Below are positions 6,210 to 10,192 of a stretch of DNA of 10,192 bases, in pieces; positions within the stretch are counted from its first letter, which is position 1, and each line of letters opens with the position of its first letter. A program made the position numbers and the translations under genes. Source of the DNA: Planctomycetota bacterium (GTDB lineage: Bacteria; Planctomycetota; SKW154); NCBI GenBank assembly GCA_026418755.1, contig JAOAAR010000042.1, positions 1 to 10,192 of the forward strand, in the 5' to 3' direction. Under the pieces are notes generated by a model. That model was not told the DNA's origin and did no database searches. It saw nothing but the letters and a program-made list of their open reading frames with translations.

Positions 6210-7069
6210 GGAAGATGGCGGTTCTTCCGTCGCTTTTTACTCTAGGGAATGGTGCTTGTGGTTTCTCTGCGATTGTCAAGGTGTCGGCGTATTTGATGAG
6301 CAACGATGAGAATTGTCTTGTGACGGCGGCGTGGTTGATTCTGGCAGCAATGTTGTTTGACGCTTTTGATGGGGGGCTTGCGCGTCTGACTCGCGCGTCG
6401 AGCGATTTCGGAGCGCAGTTGGATTCTCTTTCGGACGCCATCTCCTTTGGTGTAGCGCCTGCTGTAACCGTAGTGGTCTGGAACTCCAAATTCCTCGCAA
6501 CAGGGAAAACTGAGATGTTCTGGGCGCAGGTGGCGTGGTTCTTCAGTCTTTTGTATGTGATGGGCGCCATATTGAGGTTGGCGCGGTTTAATGTGGAGAA
6601 CAAGCCGGATGTAGAACATCATATGCGGTTCAAAGGGTTGCCAAGCCCCGGAGCAGGCGGACTTGTGGCTTCCCTGGTGATTCTGCACGGGTTCTTGTCG
6701 AACCCCCAAAAGAGCGATTTCTCACAGTATTTAAGGAATGCATTAGGCGAATCGGTAGTAAATAGCGTGACTTCAGGGATACGAAACGGGTTGCCTCTTC
6801 TGATGATAATCCTTGCGTTTTTGATGGTTTCAAGTCGTATTCACTATGCACATCTCCTAAATCGGTTTTTGCGCGGTAAAAGGACATTCGACTACCTGGC
6901 ATATTTGGTTTTTGTTGGGAGTCTTGCAGCGCTGGTGTGTGAAGTTGCCCTGGCGGTTGGCTTCGTCGTCTATGTCGCCTACGGTCCTGTTATCTATTTA
7001 GTAGATTTGGTGAAGGGAAGAAAAGCCGAGGCAGGAGAGCCTTCTCTCGGAGAACAGGGTAAAAAATGA
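6206..7069 (+). CDS. pssA: CDP-diacylglycerol-serine O-phosphatidyltransferase
   Basis: It condenses CDP-diacylglycerol with L-serine to phosphatidylserine, releasing CMP, and is an integral inner-membrane enzyme. The 287-residue protein has the complete CDP-alcohol phosphotransferase signature DG-x2-AR-x8-G-x3-D-x3-D at residues 55-77 (Asp55, Gly56, Ala59, Arg60, Gly69, Asp73, Asp77), the metal and substrate site. The N-terminal LPSLFTLGNGACGF (7-20) is typical of the PssA type that works with Psd. Several hydrophobic segments follow (about 38-53, 82-92, 110-126, 150-162, 193-207, 228-270). The C-terminus is a charged tail. GGGGAG lies 8 nt before the ATG. The gene overlaps psd by 4 nt upstream and folK by 4 nt downstream, so all three are one transcript. 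Confidence 0.93.
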   Translation: MRKMAVLPSLFTLGNGACGFSAIVKVSAYLMSNDENCLVTAAWLILAAMLFDAFDGGLARLTRASSDFGAQLDSLSDAISFGVAPAVTVVVWNSKFLATGKTEMFWAQVAWFFSLLYVMGAILRLARFNVENKPDVEHHMRFKGLPSPGAGGLVASLVILHGFLSNPQKSDFSQYLRNALGESVVNSVTSGIRNGLPLLMIILAFLMVSSRIHYAHLLNRFLRGKRTFDYLAYLVFVGSLAALVCEVALAVGFVVYVAYGPVIYLVDLVKGRKAEAGEPSLGEQGKK

Positions 7070-7530
7070 AGGTGACAGTGGCTCTCTCTCTCGGTTCTAA
7101 TCTCGGCAACCGTTCCAAAAATATCGTTTGTGCCATCAAGATGCTTTCATCTATTCCGATGACAAAACTGCTTGCCTGTTCAAGAATTTATGAGACAGCC
7201 CCTGTAGGAAGTCGAAAGAAACAACCATATTTTTTGAACGCCTGCATTTTGCTGCGGACACACATTCCGCCATATAAACTTCTCAAGTATTCGCAGGCGG
7301 TTGAAAAGCGTCTTGGACGGAAGAGGAAGAGAAGATGGTGTCCACGGAGTATTGATGTGGACATACTGCTTTACGGAAAGGCGGTTTTGAAAAGGAATGT
7401 GTTGGAGGTGCCGCATCCGAGGATGTGTTTGAGGCGGTTTGTGCTGCATCCTTTATGCGAGATTGCACCATTTTTGCGCCATCCAGAGATTGGTCTGACA
7501 GTCGCCGAACTCGCCCGAATGAACTTGTGA
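7066..7530 (+). CDS. folK: 2-amino-4-hydroxy-6-hydroxymethyldihydropteridine pyrophosphokinase (HPPK)
   Basis: It transfers pyrophosphate from ATP to 6-hydroxymethyl-7,8-dihydropterin in folate synthesis and is a cytosolic enzyme. The 154 residues are the usual single-domain length. SLGSNLGNR (8-16), YETAPVG (42-48), the pterin-site FLNA (56-59), and RWCPRSIDVDIL (90-101) with metal-binding Asp97 and Asp99 are present. VPHPR (115-119) and FVLHPLCEIAP (125-135) complete the family pattern. Cys92 stands where the family signature normally has Gly or Ala, a mild deviation. The start overlaps the pssA stop (ATGA). Folate and phospholipid synthesis are not linked chemically, so the pairing is probably an operon of convenience. 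No folP, folB or folE is in the window, and no terminator is visible after the stop. Confidence 0.93.
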   Translation: MKVTVALSLGSNLGNRSKNIVCAIKMLSSIPMTKLLACSRIYETAPVGSRKKQPYFLNACILLRTHIPPYKLLKYSQAVEKRLGRKRKRRWCPRSIDVDILLYGKAVLKRNVLEVPHPRMCLRRFVLHPLCEIAPFLRHPEIGLTVAELARMNL

Positions 7531-7578
7531 AGAAGACAGCAAATCATCAGTTCTGTGCAGAAGGAGGAAGGAGAGAAG

Positions 7579-7728
7579 ATGGCTCAAGTAGCACACCACT
7601 ATTTATTATTTCTCTATGAGGAAAAGAAACTCGCGGTTTGGCTCTTCGGAATCGTTCACCCACTCATTTGTCCATCTCATCTCTGCCATCACATTTTTTC
7701 TGTAACGCAGTTCAAGGACATCCAGTAA
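7579..7728 (+). other. Short ORF with a strong ribosome site after folK (possible gene remnant)
   Basis: A purine-rich AAGGAGGAAGGAGAG (7561-7575) ends 3 nt before an ATG that opens a 49-codon frame stopping at TAA 7726-7728. The peptide begins MAQVAHHYLLFLYEEKKLA. Its last 123 nt lie antisense to the methyltransferase 3' end, so only the first few codons are free sequence. I do not recognise it. It may be the start of a former operon member cut off when the methyltransferase arrived, or a chance ORF after a purine tract. Confidence 0.2.
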
Positions 7729-8736
7729 GGTGCCGCTGCCTTTTAAGACCTCGTTCAATTCTTCCGCAGTGGCTCTGCCTCCCGAACTGTACGAGAGGAT
7801 TACCCATCGAGCGTTCACTTCTTTGACGAGTCGCTCAATCGTTTCAACAGCGATGAATCTACCTTTCTCATTTTTACGGAACTCTTCGAACAAAGAAGCG
7901 GAGGATTTATCAGAAGAATCTTTACGGCGCATCGCTTTTCCGAACAGAGGGGGATTGTCGTAGAGGCAGATGGTCGTCCAGAGATGGTAGTAGGAAGCAT
8001 AGCGAACCCTTGAAGGGGGCATTTTTTTGTTGTTTGAGCCATATGGAGGGTCGAGATATGCGAGGTCTGTAGAGACTTGGGGGAGGAGGTCAAAAATGTC
8101 TTTGCGGTGCACTTCGTGTTTCTCTGAAGAGATGAAGAGTTTGGGCACTTTGAGGACGAGAGGGTGGTAGGAGCGAGAAGACCAGTTTTTAAGGTATGAT
8201 GCGAAGTGGCCGAGAGTATTGTCCACCTGGTCGAGAGCGAGAATGAGGCTTGTTAGAGCAACCGCTTTTTCAACCTGTGAAAGGGGAAGATTCTCAATTT
8301 CTTGTCGTATTGAATCGAGTTTTCTGGTGTTATGAATCTGCCATGGTTTTTTGAGACCATCGCGCTGGATGGAGCAGCCGTTATTGGGTTCTCCTCCGTA
8401 ATGTTTGGTGAACCAGCCGTCTGTTGGAGGCAAACTGTTAAGATGTTCAATAAGAGGTTGATACTCTTCTGGTCTCTTTTTGTTCAGGAGGTAGCAGGTG
8501 CCAAAAACTTCGGACCAGACGGCGATGTCGTTGCAGATTACCTTGTAGCCTCGTTTTGCGAATGCCTGGGAGACTCTTGTGGTTCCGGCGAAAGCGTCGA
8601 GGACTGACTTAGCGCCGAGAGGTTCTGCCAGATGGAGAATATATGGTATCAGCCTCAATTTTGAGCCAGCATATTTGATTCCCTCTGTAGAGGGAACATC
8701 AAAGGAGCGAGAGTCGATGGACGAACTTGCTCTCAT
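7606..8736 (-). CDS. Adenine-specific DNA methyltransferase (D12 class, N6-adenine)
   Basis: It should transfer a methyl group from S-adenosylmethionine to adenine N6 in a DNA target that cannot be predicted here. The order of motifs is that of the alpha group: motif X GIKYAGSK (19-26), motif I SVLDAFAGTTRVSQAF (44-59) with NDI (69-71), a long middle region for target recognition (about 75-220), then the catalytic DPPYGSN (229-235). The 376-residue length is normal for stand-alone D12-type (COG3392-like) enzymes, and all key motifs are intact. The ATG at 8736 has only a weak AGGA about 11 nt upstream, unlike the strong sites of its neighbours, and only a poor promoter match can be drawn. No restriction enzyme, specificity subunit or DNA-repair nuclease is next to it. 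It is convergent with folK and divergent from a lipoprotein gene. It may be an orphan methylase of acquired origin. Confidence 0.88.
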   Translation of the reverse strand: MRASSSIDSRSFDVPSTEGIKYAGSKLRLIPYILHLAEPLGAKSVLDAFAGTTRVSQAFAKRGYKVICNDIAVWSEVFGTCYLLNKKRPEEYQPLIEHLNSLPPTDGWFTKHYGGEPNNGCSIQRDGLKKPWQIHNTRKLDSIRQEIENLPLSQVEKAVALTSLILALDQVDNTLGHFASYLKNWSSRSYHPLVLKVPKLFISSEKHEVHRKDIFDLLPQVSTDLAYLDPPYGSNNKKMPPSRVRYASYYHLWTTICLYDNPPLFGKAMRRKDSSDKSSASLFEEFRKNEKGRFIAVETIERLVKEVNARWVILSYSSGGRATAEELNEVLKGSGTLLDVLELRYRKNVMAEMRWTNEWVNDSEEPNREFLFLIEK

Positions 8737-8878
8737 AAATCAGACAGTCCTGTTCTTCCCTCAAAAAGCGCTCAAATTTCAAGATAGCAGAAACCTCGAA
8801 AGAAGCAAATGAAAACCGTCCAAACAGCGATTTTCAAGCAGAAGCGTTACTTCTTAACTTTTTTGCAGACAGATAACC

Positions 8879-8893
8879 CGCTTCGAAGAAGCG
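8879..8893. promoter_or_regulatory. Small inverted repeat just upstream of the lipoprotein promoter
   Basis: CGCTTC and GAAGCG flank a GAA loop, 5 bp upstream of the -35 box at 8899. No T-run follows. It could be an operator for the plus-strand gene, or a chance short palindrome. Confidence 0.3.
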
Positions 8894-8898
8894 ATATA

Positions 8899-8927
8899 TT
8901 GACAGTTGTGTGGCAAAGGTTTATCAT
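8899..8927 (+). promoter_or_regulatory. Promoter of the NHL-like lipoprotein gene
   Basis: A perfect TTGACA (8899-8904), a 17-nt spacer and TATCAT (8922-8927) predict a start near 8934 and a leader of about 24 nt. Both boxes and the spacing are identical to those of the psd operon promoter. Confidence 0.65.
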
Positions 8928-8957
8928 TTGTGAGTAATCCTTTAAGGGAATGATGAT

Positions 8958-10192
8958 ATGCAGAAGATTTTTGGGTTCGTGGTTCTTCTTTTTGGGTTGA
9001 CGGGATGCAAAGGGGAACCATCTGTTGACGGAGGGACAAAACCTTCGCTGGACACTACACGGTTAACGGTAATGTCGGGGATGGTCTCCGAGAGGATGCA
9101 AGAGTTTCTTTTGAGCCACATAACGAAGTATGGAGCGATAATAGAGATTCCGCCCTCATACTTTACATCGAGAGGGGTTATCCTGCCGGTATATAACGCC
9201 GACATCAATGCGTTCGTTCACCCGCTTTCCAGAAATGCATCTTTTGAGAGATGGGCAGGAGAGTTAGGGTTAACGGAAAAGGTTGCGTACGATGAGAAGG
9301 TGGTTACCTTTATTCTGAACTATGGGTTACTTGTTGAGGCAGGCAGTTTTCTGCGCATTTTTTACAAAGTTTATGATGCGGCGCATCCGGAAGTAGAGGA
9401 ACGGATTGCACACGACTTCGCTGATTCGGTTGTAGCATCTTTCATCGAGAATGACCCGATGGTGAAACGGGAGCAGGAGAGTGCTGCAATCTTCCTTGTC
9501 TCTTTGCTTCAGAAGTCGACTGCTTCTTTTGCTCGATTGAATTATGAGGAACTATTAGAGTGGTTTGCGAAATACAGAAGTGAGTTCCGTTCTGTCTCCG
9601 CTGCTTCAGGGGTAGTTAAACTTGCGATGTTCAAAGAGCGGCTGGCAAAGGGTGCTTCAAGTATGAGGACCGAGCAGTGGGTGAAAAAATTCATAACGGA
9701 AGAGGTTGAAAAGGCAAAGAAGAAACTGGTTCTGTTTGATCCCTCTTTGAGGGTTGATACAGTCCGCGCGGGACGGTCACTTGCTCTTACTCCACTTTTA
9801 GGGCTTTCGCCGAGACTTTCCTGTATTCAGTTTGACCCTAATGGAAGGCTTTTTCTCAACGATTTCAAGAACATATCGCTGTGGCGGAGAAACGGAGAAG
9901 TTCAAGTAGTGAGTGGAGAACAAGCGGCGTTCTCTCCTGTCACTTTCACATTCTTAAGAGGGAATCTTCTTTTTGTAGATGGTGATATTCTGCGCTCAAT
10001 AGATATTTCAACGAAGACGGTAAGGAATGTAGAACTCTCACCACATTTCAAGCCGCCGGCGGCGCAGTACAACTTCGGGATTATCCCGACGGCAACTGAC
10101 GGAGCGAAGATTTACATAGCGGACAACACCAACAGACGAGTTGTGGTTTTAAACGATGACGGTGACTTTGTGGACAGTCTGAAGGTTGAGGG
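8958..10192 (+). CDS. Lipoprotein with unrecognised N-terminal region and NHL-like propeller (C-terminus cut off by window edge)
   Basis: The frame is open from ATG 8958 to the right edge: 411 complete codons without a stop. AAGGGA lies 8 nt upstream; two nearer ATGs at 8950 and 8953 are in another frame that stops after 16 codons. Residues 1-16 form a lipoprotein signal peptide ending LTGC, so Cys17 is the lipidation site. Residues about 35-260 are mixed, partly helical and charged (for example VEKAKKK at 250-256), and match nothing I recognise. From about 285 the sequence turns to propeller-like strands: IQFDPNGRLFLND (290-302), GNLLFVDGDILRSIDI (335-350) and KIYIADNTNRRVVVLNDDGD (384-403). 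The last has the NHL pattern of IYIADxxNxRVxVLxxDG. More blades probably lie beyond the window. It has its own promoter. Location in the envelope is well supported; function is unknown. Confidence 0.85.
   Translation, partial: MQKIFGFVVLLFGLTGCKGEPSVDGGTKPSLDTTRLTVMSGMVSERMQEFLLSHITKYGAIIEIPPSYFTSRGVILPVYNADINAFVHPLSRNASFERWAGELGLTEKVAYDEKVVTFILNYGLLVEAGSFLRIFYKVYDAAHPEVEERIAHDFADSVVASFIENDPMVKREQESAAIFLVSLLQKSTASFARLNYEELLEWFAKYRSEFRSVSAASGVVKLAMFKERLAKGASSMRTEQWVKKFITEEVEKAKKKLVLFDPSLRVDTVRAGRSLALTPLLGLSPRLSCIQFDPNGRLFLNDFKNISLWRRNGEVQVVSGEQAAFSPVTFTFLRGNLLFVDGDILRSIDISTKTVRNVELSPHFKPPAAQYNFGIIPTATDGAKIYIADNTNRRVVVLNDDGDFVDSLKVE

Noticed and set aside
6187..6709. Long minus-strand frames opposite pssA
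   Set aside because: They are antisense shadows of the well-supported pssA coding frame, with low-complexity, family-less translations.
8781..8802. TTGCTT-N16-TATCTT as the methyltransferase promoter
   Set aside because: Only 3 of 6 and 4 of 6 matches; too weak to annotate, though it is the best candidate I saw.

Overview
The window comes from a diderm-type (Gram-negative-like) bacterium of about average GC content whose phylum I cannot name from sequence alone. It carries two predicted lipoproteins, a complete serine-to-phosphatidylethanolamine lipid branch, strong Shine-Dalgarno sites and near-consensus housekeeping (sigma70/sigmaA-type) promoters. Nearly all genes are ordinary housekeeping genes. 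I found no CRISPR array, rRNA, tRNA, transposase, phage gene or recognisable defence island.

Layout. Positions 1-1047 (minus, cut by the left edge) encode a lipoprotein with an Ig-like domain followed by repeats resembling the blades of a five-bladed glycosidase-type beta-propeller. Positions 1048-1320 hold its promoter, a pair of 30-bp direct repeats and a strong hairpin. Positions 1321-3375 (minus) form a two-gene unit: pyrD (class 1B dihydroorotate dehydrogenase, catalytic subunit), then a YghO-like GNAT-fold protein whose ribosome site contains the pyrD stop codon. Positions 3376-3693 are non-coding and hold the pyrD promoter and an inverted repeat. Positions 3694-5250 (minus) encode an acyl-CoA synthetase. 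It is transcribed divergently from a plus-strand operon psd-pssA-folK (5550-7530), whose genes overlap by ATGA. An adenine-specific DNA methyltransferase (7606-8736, minus) follows in convergent orientation. Divergent from it is a second lipoprotein gene (8958 to the right edge, plus), with an unrecognised N-terminal region and an NHL-like propeller at its C-terminal end.

Functional picture. PssA makes phosphatidylserine from CDP-diacylglycerol and serine, and Psd decarboxylates it to phosphatidylethanolamine. The divergent acyl-CoA synthetase may supply or recycle acyl groups, which is inferred from position only. FolK (folate) and PyrD (pyrimidines) are unrelated housekeeping enzymes. The methyltransferase has no restriction partner in view and looks like the one candidate for an acquired gene. 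Points that deserve a second look are the lipoprotein architectures, the 30-bp repeats, the acyl-CoA synthetase start site, and a well-formed ribosome site after folK that leads into a short ORF antisense to the methyltransferase.
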